A stretch of 64,000 nucleotides of DNA, taken from the NCBI GenBank assembly GCA_030830895.1, contig JAURMC010000005.1:91030-155029 (forward strand), in the 5' to 3' direction. A program made the translations under genes and the position numbers. The stretch comes from Crocinitomicaceae bacterium. GTDB taxonomy: Bacteria > Bacteroidota > Bacteroidia > Flavobacteriales_D > Crocinitomicaceae. The notes under the pieces are model-generated. The model saw only the letters and a program-made list of their open reading frames with translations. It made no database searches and was not told where the DNA came from. This document shows, piece by piece, positions 1 through 9,032 of this stretch. Every line of letters begins with the position of its first letter. Positions within the stretch are counted from its first letter, which is position 1.

Positions 1-831
1 CAACCCTTTGGGTGAAGAAACAGCAATACCCACATCTGCATAGTCATGATATACAATTTCATTTCCGTCAATTTGACCGTTTACAGCAGGATATAGTTTC
101 AATGCTTCCGTTACGGCTTTTGTGAAAAATGACATGAAGCCTAAATTCACTTCATGGTGTTTTGCAAAAGCATCTTTATATTTCGCGCGCAACTCCATTA
201 TCGGCTTCATATCAATTTCATTGAAGGTAGTAAGCATTGCTGTTTCATTTTTCACTGAAACAAGTCGTTCTGCAATTTTTCTGCGCAACATTGACATTTT
301 CTCACGACGTGTATCACGTGTGCCGCCCCATCCTTCTGACGCACTACCATCAAATCCGGTGGATAATGCATTGATTACATCATTTTTTGTGATTCGACCA
401 TCTTTACCGGTAGCTTTTACTTGAACCGCATCCAGTTTGTTTTCATTCATCAATTTTGCTGCCGCGGGCGATGGAGTTCCAGCCGCGTATGAAGGCACAG
501 GATCAGGGTTTGGTGCAGGTGTTTCTTTTATCTCCTCCACAGGCGCTTCTTCCTTTGCACTAACAGGTTTTGACTTCCCTGCGGTACGCTTTGCGCTCGT
601 GTCAATGTGACACACCACTTGGCCCACTTTAACTGTATCTCCTTCTTGCGCTTTTAAGGTAATTATTCCACTTTGCTCCGCAGGCAATTCAAGTGTAGCT
701 TTATCTGAATCAACCTCTGCAATTGGTTGGTCTTTTTCTACATAATCTCCATCAGCAACTAACCACTGAGCGATTTCTACTTCTGATATTGATTCCCCTG
801 GAGAGGGTACTTTCATTTCAAGTATTGCCAT
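1..831 (-). CDS. sucB: Dihydrolipoyllysine succinyltransferase, E2 of 2-oxoglutarate dehydrogenase (3' part missing)
   Basis: E2 core subunit of the 2-oxoglutarate dehydrogenase complex, which transfers the succinyl group from lipoamide to CoA in the TCA cycle. Read by reverse translation; the ORF track misses it because it has no stop in the window. It starts MAILEMKVPSPGESISEVEI and carries a lipoyl domain with the modified lysine in DSDKATLEL, then a Pro/Ala-rich linker, a peripheral-subunit-binding domain (SPAAAKLMNENKLDA...GKDGRITKNDV) and the beginning of the catalytic domain (MSMLRRKIAERLV...NEIDM...GIAVSSPKGL). The 277 visible codons end before the catalytic HxxxDG motif, which lies beyond the left edge. 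The start codon is 4 bp after the sucA stop, so the two genes are surely cotranscribed. The catalytic domain is of the succinyl rather than the acetyl type by its neighbour. Confidence 0.95.
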   Translation of the reverse strand, partial: MAILEMKVPSPGESISEVEIAQWLVADGDYVEKDQPIAEVDSDKATLELPAEQSGIITLKAQEGDTVKVGQVVCHIDTSAKRTAGKSKPVSAKEEAPVEEIKETPAPNPDPVPSYAAGTPSPAAAKLMNENKLDAVQVKATGKDGRITKNDVINALSTGFDGSASEGWGGTRDTRREKMSMLRRKIAERLVSVKNETAMLTTFNEIDMKPIMELRAKYKDAFAKHHEVNLGFMSFFTKAVTEALKLYPAVNGQIDGNEIVYHDYADVGIAVSSPKGL

Positions 832-835
832 AATA

Positions 836-3562
836 TTATTTTACAACCGTTAATTTAGCATAAGCAAAAAGCGAATCGTATAAGTTCGCTAAATGTTTTT
901 CATGCAATTTTTTAGACCCCTCGGCGGATGCTGCACTAGCTCTTCTATGAATTCCAATAAGGTTCAACGCCTTCAAATTCATAGCCATATATGTCCATGC
1001 ACCCATATTGGCAGGTTCTTCTTGTGCCCAAATAACATGCTTTGGGCTATATTTTTTAATTATTCCATTTATTTGTTTTTCAGGTAAAGGATATAGCTGT
1101 TCAACACGCACAAAAGCCATATTTTGAACACCTAATGCCTTTGCTTTTTCTTTCATTTCGTAATAAAACTTACCTGAACATAAAACTACGGAATCTATAG
1201 ATTTCAAATTTACTCCCTTATCATCTATCACCTCGGAAAAACAACCTTTTTCAATTTCTTCAAGAGATGAAGTTGCATCTGGATATCGCAATAACATTTT
1301 TGGTGAGAAGACCACTAAAGGTTTTCTAAAATCACGTTTCAATTGACGTCTTATTACATGAAAATGATTGGCAGGGGTTGAAGTATTTACAATCTGCATA
1401 TTATAATCTGCACATTGTTGTAAAAACCTTTCAAGCCGGGCACTTGAGTGCTCGGCACCTTGACCTTCATATCCATGCGGAAGTAACATCATTAAACCTG
1501 ATTGAGTTGCCCATTTATCCTCCCCCGCTGAAATAAACTGGTCTACCATAATTTGAGCACCATTAAAGAAGTCGCCGAATTGAGCTTCCCAAATTGTTAA
1601 ACCAGATGGGTGGGCAAGCGAATAACCATACTCAAAGCCAAGTACTCCATATTCTGAAAGCAACGAGTTATAAGCGTAAAACTTAGCTTGACGATCTGTT
1701 AATAAATTTAAGGTCTCAATTTCTTCTTCCGTATCTTCGGTTTTTACTACTGCATGACGATGAGAAAAGGTACCCCGTTCAACATCTTGACCAGAAAGAC
1801 GAACACTATGTCCTTCATTTAAAAGCGAGGCATAGGCTAGCATTTCAGCGGTTCCCCAATCCAATTTATTATTTTCTACGGCAGCTAAACGATCTTCATA
1901 AATCTTAGATATCTTTCGAAAGTATTTTTTATCCTTAGGCAAGGTCGCCAATTTTCTACCTAGTTCAAGTAAGATTTTCTTGTCAACCCCTGTTATTGGA
2001 GATTGCTCAAAATCAGCTTGGGTGCCATGCCGGAAACCTTCCCACGTTGCACTCAAGAAATCAAACACTTGTGACTTATCTTTCTTCTGTGCTTCTTCAT
2101 ATTCATGTTCAAGAAATTGCAAGTAAGAATCCTCAATGGATTTAGCTTGATCAGCCATTAATACCCCTTCTGCCTCCAATTGCTTTTGATAAATCACTTT
2201 GGGATTAGGGTGTTTCATGATAATATCATACAACGTCGGTTGGGTAAATTTAGGCTCGTCTCCTTCGTTGTGCCCGTATTTTCTGTAGCATAATAAATCA
2301 ATAAAGATATCACGCTTGAATTCTTGGCGATAAGCAACTGCAATCTCCATTGCCTGAACCACCGCTTCAACATCATCTCCGTTCACATGAAATACTGGAG
2401 AGAGCGTTGTTTTAGCGACATCAGTGCAATAGGTAGATGATCTACCATCCAGGTAATTGGTAGTAAATCCAACTTGATTATTGACAACTATATGTATGGT
2501 CCCGCCTACACGGTAACCATCTAACTGAGCCATTTGAACGGTTTCATAAACAATCCCTTGCCCGGCAATCGCAGCATCTCCATGAATCAATACAGGACAT
2601 ACTTTATTCTCACTGTAAAAAACATTATCAATTTTCGCACGAGCGATGCCTTCAACCACTGTATTTACAGCCTCTAAATGAGAAGGGTTTGGAGCAAGTG
2701 TAAGACCTAGTTCATTACCGTTTTCGAGGGTGATATTAGAGGTAAAACCTTGGTGATATTTTACATCACCATCAAAATACATATTAAACTCAAATTCTTT
2801 CCCTTCAAACTCAGAGAAAATGTTGCTTGGTTTTTTATTAAATATATTAGCCAAGGTGTTTAGGCGGCCTCTGTGAGCCATTCCCATCACGAAATAAGAA
2901 ATGCCTGCTTCAGCTCCTTTGCGAATTAGGGTGTCAAGGGATGGAATTAGTGCCTCTCCCCCTTCAATTGAAAAACGTTTTTGGCCAACGAATTTCTTAC
3001 CTAAAAAAGCTTCAAATACTGAGGCCTGAACAAGTTTCTCGAATATTTTTATCTTCCGAGTTGCATCTAATTTGGGTCTATTATTTAGTTCTATTTTATT
3101 TTTCAACCATGCGATTCGCTCTGGATCTCGCATGTAAACGAACTCAATGCCTATCGATTGGCAATACGTTAATTCAAGGTGTTGGATGATCTCATTTAGA
3201 GTGGCTGGACCAATACCAACTTCCTCCCCAGCTTGAAATATTAGATTTAAGTCTGTTTTAGCTAATCCGAAATTCTCAATCTCTAAGTTAGGTGAATATT
3301 TTCTGCGTTCCCTAACGGGGTTGGTTTTCGTGAACAAATGTCCTCGTGTTCGGTAGGCATTTATAAGATTGATTACATTAAATTCTTTTTGGAAATTCTC
3401 AGGAATGCCCCCGGAAGCAGAAAAATCCGTTTGTGCAAATTCAAATCCCTCAAAAAACTTCTGCCAACCTAAATCAACATTGGCTGGGTTTTGTTTGTAT
3501 TGGTTGTATAAATGCTCAATAGCATTTACATCAGCGTTCCCTACATAAGAAATTTTATCCAT
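836..3562 (-). CDS. sucA: 2-oxoglutarate dehydrogenase E1 component
   Basis: Thiamine-diphosphate-dependent decarboxylase that opens the 2-oxoglutarate dehydrogenase reaction and passes succinyl to the lipoyl arm of SucB. The 908 residues match the usual length of about 900-940. Visible family motifs: N-terminal E2-interaction segment (HLYNQYKQNPANVDLGWQKFF), HRGRLNTL around residue 228, NPSHLEAVNTVVEG, the ThDP/Mg site GDAAIAGQGIVYE around 329, the active-site stretch YRKYGHNEGDEP around 428, and LPHGYEGQGAEHSSAR around 700 in the transketolase-like C-terminal part. First gene of the sucA-sucB pair; a Bacteroidota-type -7 box lies 27-34 bp upstream of the start codon. Nothing is broken. Confidence 0.97.
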   Translation of the reverse strand: MDKISYVGNADVNAIEHLYNQYKQNPANVDLGWQKFFEGFEFAQTDFSASGGIPENFQKEFNVINLINAYRTRGHLFTKTNPVRERRKYSPNLEIENFGLAKTDLNLIFQAGEEVGIGPATLNEIIQHLELTYCQSIGIEFVYMRDPERIAWLKNKIELNNRPKLDATRKIKIFEKLVQASVFEAFLGKKFVGQKRFSIEGGEALIPSLDTLIRKGAEAGISYFVMGMAHRGRLNTLANIFNKKPSNIFSEFEGKEFEFNMYFDGDVKYHQGFTSNITLENGNELGLTLAPNPSHLEAVNTVVEGIARAKIDNVFYSENKVCPVLIHGDAAIAGQGIVYETVQMAQLDGYRVGGTIHIVVNNQVGFTTNYLDGRSSTYCTDVAKTTLSPVFHVNGDDVEAVVQAMEIAVAYRQEFKRDIFIDLLCYRKYGHNEGDEPKFTQPTLYDIIMKHPNPKVIYQKQLEAEGVLMADQAKSIEDSYLQFLEHEYEEAQKKDKSQVFDFLSATWEGFRHGTQADFEQSPITGVDKKILLELGRKLATLPKDKKYFRKISKIYEDRLAAVENNKLDWGTAEMLAYASLLNEGHSVRLSGQDVERGTFSHRHAVVKTEDTEEEIETLNLLTDRQAKFYAYNSLLSEYGVLGFEYGYSLAHPSGLTIWEAQFGDFFNGAQIMVDQFISAGEDKWATQSGLMMLLPHGYEGQGAEHSSARLERFLQQCADYNMQIVNTSTPANHFHVIRRQLKRDFRKPLVVFSPKMLLRYPDATSSLEEIEKGCFSEVIDDKGVNLKSIDSVVLCSGKFYYEMKEKAKALGVQNMAFVRVEQLYPLPEKQINGIIKKYSPKHVIWAQEEPANMGAWTYMAMNLKALNLIGIHRRASAASAEGSKKLHEKHLANLYDSLFAYAKLTVVK

Positions 3563-3588
3563 CTTTAACTACGGAATTTAGTCGAATG

Positions 3589-3596
3589 CAAAGTTA
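3589..3596 (-). promoter_or_regulatory. Possible sigma-ABfr type -7 box before sucA
   Basis: On the minus strand the bases TAACTTTG match the Bacteroidota -7 consensus TAnnTTTG, about 27 bp before the sucA ATG. No convincing -33 TTTG at the right spacing was found, so this rests on the -7 box and its position only. Confidence 0.35.
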
Positions 3597-3619
3597 TCAA
3601 ATTACAAGGAATTCCCCTA

Positions 3620-4009
3620 CTAATCGTCTTTATTTGTAACATACTTTATTCCGATAGCAAGGATAGAAGAAATCATTAGCAGACCTCCGATTGGAGTAAT
3701 CGGCCCAAGAAAGGAAAGGTCTAAGTGCGTAATTTCGGCAACAACAAGACCGTAAATTGATCCTGAAAAGCAGGCCAAACCAACCAAAAAAAGGAGTACC
3801 CATCGTTTAATTTGAATCCGACTAAAAATTGGCTGAAATGAAAGAATTAAGAGAAATAGTGCTCCATAAATTTGATATTTTACCGCTGTTTCAAAAGCAA
3901 GCTGCCATTTAATGATTACAAGCTTTTTTAGCGCATGGGCCCCAAATGCACCCAAGGAAATAGCAAGTGCAAATATTATAAAAGCAATAAGCGTCAACTT
4001 TCGATTCAT
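3620..4009 (-). CDS. DUF423 family small membrane protein
   Basis: A 129-residue integral membrane protein with four hydrophobic segments. The N-terminal stretch with LGAFGAHALKK is the hallmark of the DUF423 (YgdD/UPF0382) family; a glycine-rich segment LGPITPIGGLLMI near the end matches the family's last helices. The function of the family is unknown. It lies 57 bp upstream of sucA on the same strand and divergent from the lipoprotein gene at 4061. A TAnnTTTG box is present just before its start. Confidence 0.9.
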   Translation of the reverse strand: MNRKLTLIAFIIFALAISLGAFGAHALKKLVIIKWQLAFETAVKYQIYGALFLLILSFQPIFSRIQIKRWVLLFLVGLACFSGSIYGLVVAEITHLDLSFLGPITPIGGLLMISSILAIGIKYVTNKDD

Positions 4010-4023
4010 TATCTTGTTTTATT

Positions 4024-4031
4024 CAAAAGTA
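4024..4031 (-). promoter_or_regulatory. Possible -7 box before the DUF423 gene
   Basis: Minus-strand TACTTTTG fits TAnnTTTG and sits 14 bp before the ATG of the DUF423 gene in the 51-bp divergent gap. The opposite strand has a weaker TATCTTCG that could serve the lipoprotein gene. Confidence 0.35.
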
Positions 4032-4060
4032 TATATCTTCGTTGACATATAATTCAGCTC

Positions 4061-4606
4061 ATGAAACTGAACCTGCTAATTCTTTTATCTCTTGGTTTGT
4101 TATTGTCTTGCGACAATAATGAGAATAAACAAGCGATGGCTGAAGATTATTATCAATTCAAAGAAGTAGACCTCAGCCCTTACGACTTACCTGCCACCTT
4201 TTTTATTCCGGATGAAACGGCTGGAATTGGTGCCTCATTTCAAACTACCATTGAACATGAGGAAGAATTTAAATGGAAAGTAATGGCTGGACCGAATTTT
4301 CAATTATTCATTGAAGATTGGGGAAACAATGCTAATAAATTTTCGGAGTTTAAAAAAACGTTACAAGAAAGCGATGTATTTAAGGTATCCATTATCTCTG
4401 ATGAACGTGATTGTATTATTTACAAACGAGAATTAATAAAACACATTAAAGTACCAAAATACAAGCATGTTTCTTATCACATCTACGGTTTAAAAAAATT
4501 GGGCGATTATTATTATGAGATAAAAAACAAAGATAATGGAGACAGTAAATCCGTAGTTGAACTTATGAGAAAGTCGGTAAAATCCTTTAAATATAAATCA
4601 AATTGA
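4061..4606 (+). CDS. Predicted lipoprotein of unknown function
   Basis: A 181-residue protein starting with a lipoprotein signal peptide whose lipobox is LLSC, with Cys17 followed by DNNEN. The acidic residues right after Cys could keep it in the inner membrane or, in Bacteroidota, act in sorting to the outer surface. The rest is a small mixed alpha/beta domain (ATFFIPDETAGIG ... DWGNNANKFSEFKK ... YYYEIKNKDNGD) that I do not recognise. Its last four bases overlap the TTG start of the Mrp gene (TTGA), so the two are translationally coupled; a link with Fe-S biogenesis is possible only by context. Confidence 0.8.
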   Translation: MKLNLLILLSLGLLLSCDNNENKQAMAEDYYQFKEVDLSPYDLPATFFIPDETAGIGASFQTTIEHEEEFKWKVMAGPNFQLFIEDWGNNANKFSEFKKTLQESDVFKVSIISDERDCIIYKRELIKHIKVPKYKHVSYHIYGLKKLGDYYYEIKNKDNGDSKSVVELMRKSVKSFKYKSN

Positions 4607-5664
4607 TTTCAAGAGAAGAAATATTAAACGTATTAGCAAATATTCAAGATCCAGACTCCAAGCAGGATATTGTTAGTGCTAATTTGCTCGGAAAAATTGA
4701 AATCGATGAATCACGAATATTCATTCAAGTTAACAGCATTAACCCAGCTTTACACGCCAGAAAACGCATGGAAGAAGCGGTAAGATTTAGATTAACCAAT
4801 GAATTTGGTAAGCAATTTAAGATTGAATGTGAAGTTAAAACTGTATCCGGTAATGAGCGAAAAAGCAGGCGCAATGTACTTCCTGAAGTCTCTCACGTGG
4901 TTGCAATCGCCTCGGGTAAGGGCGGAGTAGGTAAATCTACCTTGACGGCCAACCTTGCAGTTGGATTAGTACAAGCAGGGTTCACCGTGGGATTAATTGA
5001 TGCGGACATTTACGGTCCAAGTATGCCTACCATGTTCGACGTAATCGGAGAGCGCCCTAAAATGATAGAAATAAATGGAAAATCATTGATTGAACCTGTT
5101 GAAAATCATGGCGTTAAGTTACTTTCCATTGGGTTTTTTACCGATCAAGAGAACGCTGTCGTTTGGCGTGGTCCAATGGCTTCTAAAGCACTCACACAAA
5201 TGATTACGGAAGCAAATTGGGGAAAGCTAGATTTTTTATTGGTTGATTTACCTCCGGGAACAGGAGACATTCATTTATCATTGTTACAGACCTTACCATT
5301 AGATGGTGTTGTTATTATAAGTACCCCTCAAGAGGTAGCTTTAGCCGATGCTCGTAGGGGTGTCAATATGTTCAAAGTAGAAGGATTGCAAGTTCCTATT
5401 GTTGGTATTGTAGAAAACATGGCTTGGTTCACACCTGAAGAGTTGCCTGAAAATAAATACTATATTTTCGGAAGGGATGGTGCTAAAAACCTTGCCAATG
5501 GTATGGGTATTGAGTTTTTGGGGGCAATTCCTTTGGTACAAAGCATTCGAGAAGCCGGCGATGTAGGGCGTCCCGCAGTTCTTCAAAGGGGATCAATTAT
5601 TGGGTTGGCATTTGACGAATTAGTTCATAATTTTGTTCAACGCATACAGAATTTAAAATCTTAA
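4603..5664 (+). CDS. Mrp/NBP35/ApbC-type P-loop ATPase, Fe-S cluster carrier
   Basis: Cytosolic ATPase of the Mrp/ApbC family, which binds and delivers Fe-S clusters. An N-terminal MIP18/DUF59 domain (EEILNVLANIQDPDSKQDIV) spans about residues 1-75. The deviant Walker A SGKGGVGKST is near residue 104, then DADIYGPSMP, VWRGPMASKAL and the Walker B-like LVDLPPGTGDIH. The start is TTG, chosen because it overlaps the previous stop and begins directly with the DUF59 domain. Odd point: the C-terminal CxxC that holds the bridging cluster in E. coli ApbC is missing; the matching stretch reads MAWFTPEELPENKYYIFG with no cysteine. The Nfu gene follows after 7 bp. Confidence 0.93.
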   Translation: MISREEILNVLANIQDPDSKQDIVSANLLGKIEIDESRIFIQVNSINPALHARKRMEEAVRFRLTNEFGKQFKIECEVKTVSGNERKSRRNVLPEVSHVVAIASGKGGVGKSTLTANLAVGLVQAGFTVGLIDADIYGPSMPTMFDVIGERPKMIEINGKSLIEPVENHGVKLLSIGFFTDQENAVVWRGPMASKALTQMITEANWGKLDFLLVDLPPGTGDIHLSLLQTLPLDGVVIISTPQEVALADARRGVNMFKVEGLQVPIVGIVENMAWFTPEELPENKYYIFGRDGAKNLANGMGIEFLGAIPLVQSIREAGDVGRPAVLQRGSIIGLAFDELVHNFVQRIQNLKS

Positions 5665-5671
5665 TTTTCTT

Positions 5672-5908
5672 ATGGATGATTTAACTTCAAAGGTACTTTC
5701 TGCTATCGCTTTAATTCGACCATTTCTCAACGATGATGGTGGTGACGTTGAGTTGGTTGAAGTAACACAAAATCATGAGGCAAAAGTTAGGTTAACCGGT
5801 TCTTGCCGAGAATGTTCAATGAAGCAATCTACCCTAAAAGGAGGGATTGAAGAAACGATCCGAAAAGCAGTACCTGAAATTAAGAGTGTGATTGCCGTGG
5901 AAGATTAA
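5672..5908 (+). CDS. NifU C-terminal (Nfu) Fe-S scaffold protein
   Basis: A 78-residue stand-alone Nfu domain that holds a [4Fe-4S] or [2Fe-2S] cluster between subunits of a dimer and passes it to target proteins. The domain signature is complete: IRPFLNDDGGDVELVEV at 15-31, then CRECSM with cluster ligands Cys45 and Cys48, and TLKGGIEETIRKAVPEI. It sits 7 bp behind the Mrp ATPase gene and would act with it. Its stop codon interlocks with that of the convergent subtilase gene. Confidence 0.93.
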   Translation: MDDLTSKVLSAIALIRPFLNDDGGDVELVEVTQNHEAKVRLTGSCRECSMKQSTLKGGIEETIRKAVPEIKSVIAVED

Positions 5909-7569
5909 ATCACCACAATTTTGGCCATTTGTCCTTTACATTTTACGAAATAAACCCCTTTAATGGGGCTGCTTTTATAAACTTCATTGGGTTCTAGTCT
6001 TATAATACTATGCTGTCCTGAGGTATTGATTATTTGGACAACTTGAAGTTCTGAACTTTGATTTTTGAATTCAATAATGGTTGAAGGATTGGCACCAATA
6101 GCTAATGGTTGAACAGCCGAATTTTGCGTCCCTGACAATGCGGTTATTGCCATTACAACCGCTAAATGCGCGTTTAAACGGCCATATCCTGCTTCTAGGT
6201 CCCATGCACCAAGTACTGCCATGCTGTCATATCCATAAGTTACCTTTTCCGCTGTCCAGCAGAGTATTTGTCTAACTTGTTCATTGGTTAGGTTAGGATT
6301 TGCACTAACCAACAACGCACCTACCCCAGCGGCATTTGGGCAGGCGGCACTCGTTCCATTAAAGGTTAACGTGAGTGCGTTGGCAGTAAAACCATTAGCT
6401 CCAAGCATGTCGGTAGTTGCGATTTTTACACCCGGTGCCATGAAATCTAAGTAATCACCAAACGTGCTGCCCCAATTTTCGCCTGAACAATCCGTTGGGC
6501 TTTTTCGATTATCGCACATGTCACTTGCCCCAACTGCCAACGTTGTTGATAAATTAGCAGGCCAAAGTACATCATTTATGTTGTCGTTACCTGCAGAGAA
6601 GAACATGGAAACCCCGAGTCCATTTCTTCCTTGATAAAAAGCACTGTCGATTTCATCGTTGATAATTTGTGTGTCAATTTGAAGCGCCTGAATGAACAAG
6701 GTGCTTAATCCCGCCGACGTACTCATAATATCACAATCCGCGATTCGCCATGCGTAAGCAGCACCATTCAATAAGCCAAGGGTACTCGTAAAGGGCTGCA
6801 CGCCTATATTCCCCGCGTATTGCATGTAATAAAAAATTCTAACCGGTATGAGCCTAGCTTCTGGGGCAATTCCAGTTGTGCCAATTGCATTATCCTGCAC
6901 GGCAGCTACGATGCCAGCGCATGCAGTGCCATGACCATCTGAACTAAAATTTGGGGTTGGATAGCCATGGGTATTCGATAAACTATCCGCATATGCATCA
7001 AAACCAGGAAGCAGGTTAGACATTAAATCAGGATGTAACGTATCTATCCCTGAGTCAAGAATGGCGACCTTTACCCCAAGACCCTTGGCGTAATCCCAGG
7101 CCGGTATTACCTCCATATCTGCCCCTATTGTACCATTATAATTTAATGGTCCTCCAAGATTTTCTATCGCCCATTGTCGATTGAAATTTGGGTCATCGGT
7201 AGTCGATTCCATGGTGAAAACCTGGTTGTAAAAGACGTCTACGTTCCAGTTTTTTTCAATAAGTTCTTTCTCCTGTTTTAAGGATTCAGCATCTTTAGCG
7301 GTTGACTTTACCAAGTAAATATTTGGAATAAACGGATGTGGATTAAAGTTTTCTGGTAGGGATGCAATTATATTTGGTTCCCAAGTTTTATTCCTAACTA
7401 TTAACGTATTGGTTTCAAAGCAAAGGTGTTTTCCTGCCGTTCTAACTTGCGTTTGAAAATTCCCATTAACCACAGTTTTTCCAACAACTCCCCAAGAAAA
7501 CCCATGGGGGAGTTGCGCATTAATTGTCCAAAAAATCAAGCAAAAAAATATAGAAACGTACTTATTCAT
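5905..7569 (-). CDS. Secreted subtilisin-like (S8) serine peptidase with T9SS type A sorting domain
   Basis: Extracellular serine protease. The ORF track starts at 7638, but the ATG at 7569 begins an obvious signal peptide (MNKYVSIFFCLIFWTINAQ) and is the better start; this gives 554 residues and an 8-bp overlap with the aldehyde dehydrogenase gene. An N-terminal prosegment of about 150 residues precedes the catalytic domain. The triad is complete: Asp in AILDSGIDTLHPDL near 171, His in DGHGTACAG near 211 and Ser in GTSAACPNAAG near 405. The C-terminal 70 residues end in a beta-rich module (VVQIINTSGQHS...GVYFVKCKGQMAKIVVI) typical of the type A T9SS sorting signal. It would be exported by Sec, then T9SS, and released or anchored at the surface. 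Confidence 0.9.
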   Translation of the reverse strand: MNKYVSIFFCLIFWTINAQLPHGFSWGVVGKTVVNGNFQTQVRTAGKHLCFETNTLIVRNKTWEPNIIASLPENFNPHPFIPNIYLVKSTAKDAESLKQEKELIEKNWNVDVFYNQVFTMESTTDDPNFNRQWAIENLGGPLNYNGTIGADMEVIPAWDYAKGLGVKVAILDSGIDTLHPDLMSNLLPGFDAYADSLSNTHGYPTPNFSSDGHGTACAGIVAAVQDNAIGTTGIAPEARLIPVRIFYYMQYAGNIGVQPFTSTLGLLNGAAYAWRIADCDIMSTSAGLSTLFIQALQIDTQIINDEIDSAFYQGRNGLGVSMFFSAGNDNINDVLWPANLSTTLAVGASDMCDNRKSPTDCSGENWGSTFGDYLDFMAPGVKIATTDMLGANGFTANALTLTFNGTSAACPNAAGVGALLVSANPNLTNEQVRQILCWTAEKVTYGYDSMAVLGAWDLEAGYGRLNAHLAVVMAITALSGTQNSAVQPLAIGANPSTIIEFKNQSSELQVVQIINTSGQHSIIRLEPNEVYKSSPIKGVYFVKCKGQMAKIVVI

Positions 7570-9007
7570 ATTTAATAAAAATGTTTTTAGGCTCCGTAAA
7601 AAACCGAAGTGCCTCCCATCCTCCTTCACGCCCCACACCTGAATCTTTCATCCCTCCAAATGGTGTTCGTAAGTCCCTCACCAACCAAGAATTTACCCAC
7701 ACAATGCCCATTTCCAAGCGATCTGCCATTCGATGGGCGGTGTTTAAGTCCTTTGTCCAAACCGAAGCTGCCAATCCGTATCGGGTGTCATTCGCCATAG
7801 CCAATACTTCCTCCTCGGTGGAAAAAGGCATCAAGGTTACCACCGGACCAAAAATCTCTTCCTGATTAGTTCGACACTCATTGGTTAGACCTTCAATGAT
7901 GGTAGGAGCGAGATAATAGCCTTCGTCATAGGGTGCTTCAAGAAACACTCGTTTTCCGCCCGTAAGTACATTTCCTCCTTCTGATTTAGCCAATTCAATA
8001 TAGCCTAGTACCTTTTCCATATGTGCCTTAGAAACTACGGCGCCAATTTGCGCTTTTGGGTCTGTTGGATTACTCACTTTGGCTGAAGAAACCCAATTCA
8101 CGAAGGCGCTTTTAAAGGTGTCATAAATATCATTATGGATGAAGATTCGCGAACCACAAAGGCATATTTGGCCTTGATTTGAAAATGATGACCTGAAAAT
8201 TTCTTTCACGGTTTGTTCGATGTCTACATCGGGAAATATAATGGTGGGATTTTTTCCCCCCAATTCTAAGCTCAATTTTTTAAACATAGGTGCAGCTACC
8301 TTCGCAATATGCTTCCCTGTTGCTGTTCCTCCGGTAAATGAAATGGCCTTTATTTTTGGATGCGCAACCATTGCATTTCCAATTTCAGGACCGGTTCCAT
8401 GTAGAATATTAAGCACCCCCGGGGGCAACCCGGCTTCCTTGGCTACTTGCCCTAACAAAAATGCGGTATATGGAGTAATTTCACTGGGTTTTGCAATCAC
8501 GCAATTCCCTGCAGCAAGGGCAGGCGCGATTTTCCAAGAAAACAGATAAAGTGGAAGGTTCCATGGTGAAATGCAACCGACAACACCAATAGGACGCCGT
8601 GTGGTGAAATTCACTCCAACATTTTCCATGTAGTGAGATTCAGAAGCGAAGTGCTCTATAGCCGTAGCAAAAAAATGAAAATTTGAAATCGCTCTTGGGA
8701 TGTCAACATGTGCCGCTAATTTCTCTGGCTTACCATTGTCTTTTGATTCAGCTTTCACGAATTCATCCATACGAGATTCTATTCCTGCGGCTAAACGAAG
8801 TAAAATCGCACTTCGTTCGTTTACAGACATTCCCGACCAAATGGGAAACGCTTTCTCGGATGCAAGCACAGCCATGCTTAAATCTTCATCACCTGATCGG
8901 GGTATTTTGGAATATACCGCCCCGGTTGCTGGTTCGACATTGTCAATGTATAGGCCGCTTACAGGAGCGTGGAATTCTCCATTGATAAAATTTTCTAATA
9001 ATTCCAT
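7562..9007 (-). CDS. Aldehyde dehydrogenase, ALDH8-like (aminomuconate/hydroxymuconate semialdehyde type)
   Basis: A full-length 481-residue NAD(P)-dependent aldehyde dehydrogenase of the cytosol. Catalytic Glu lies in LSLELGGKNPT (about 247) and the nucleophile Cys in NQGQICLCGSRIF (about 282). The double-cysteine CLC after the nucleophile position is the pattern I know from ALDH8A1 and bacterial 2-hydroxymuconic or 2-aminomuconic semialdehyde dehydrogenases, so the substrate may be a product of tryptophan or catechol ring cleavage; this is inference from one motif. The window shows no other gene of such a pathway. It sits 25 bp after the S9 peptidase gene and overlaps the subtilase gene by 8 bp, so the three are likely one transcript. 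Confidence 0.9.
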   Translation of the reverse strand: MELLENFINGEFHAPVSGLYIDNVEPATGAVYSKIPRSGDEDLSMAVLASEKAFPIWSGMSVNERSAILLRLAAGIESRMDEFVKAESKDNGKPEKLAAHVDIPRAISNFHFFATAIEHFASESHYMENVGVNFTTRRPIGVVGCISPWNLPLYLFSWKIAPALAAGNCVIAKPSEITPYTAFLLGQVAKEAGLPPGVLNILHGTGPEIGNAMVAHPKIKAISFTGGTATGKHIAKVAAPMFKKLSLELGGKNPTIIFPDVDIEQTVKEIFRSSFSNQGQICLCGSRIFIHNDIYDTFKSAFVNWVSSAKVSNPTDPKAQIGAVVSKAHMEKVLGYIELAKSEGGNVLTGGKRVFLEAPYDEGYYLAPTIIEGLTNECRTNQEEIFGPVVTLMPFSTEEEVLAMANDTRYGLAASVWTKDLNTAHRMADRLEMGIVWVNSWLVRDLRTPFGGMKDSGVGREGGWEALRFFTEPKNIFIKYE

Positions 9008-9032
9008 GAGCGTGAATTTAATGATTCTGCGG

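Noticed and set aside
122-424. 100-aa plus-strand ORF inside sucB
   Set aside because: It lies antisense to a clear E2 coding sequence with all domains in order; a shadow frame.
7570-7638. Upstream start of the subtilase gene from the ORF track
   Set aside because: It would put 23 charged residues before the signal peptide and lengthen the overlap with the aldehyde dehydrogenase gene.
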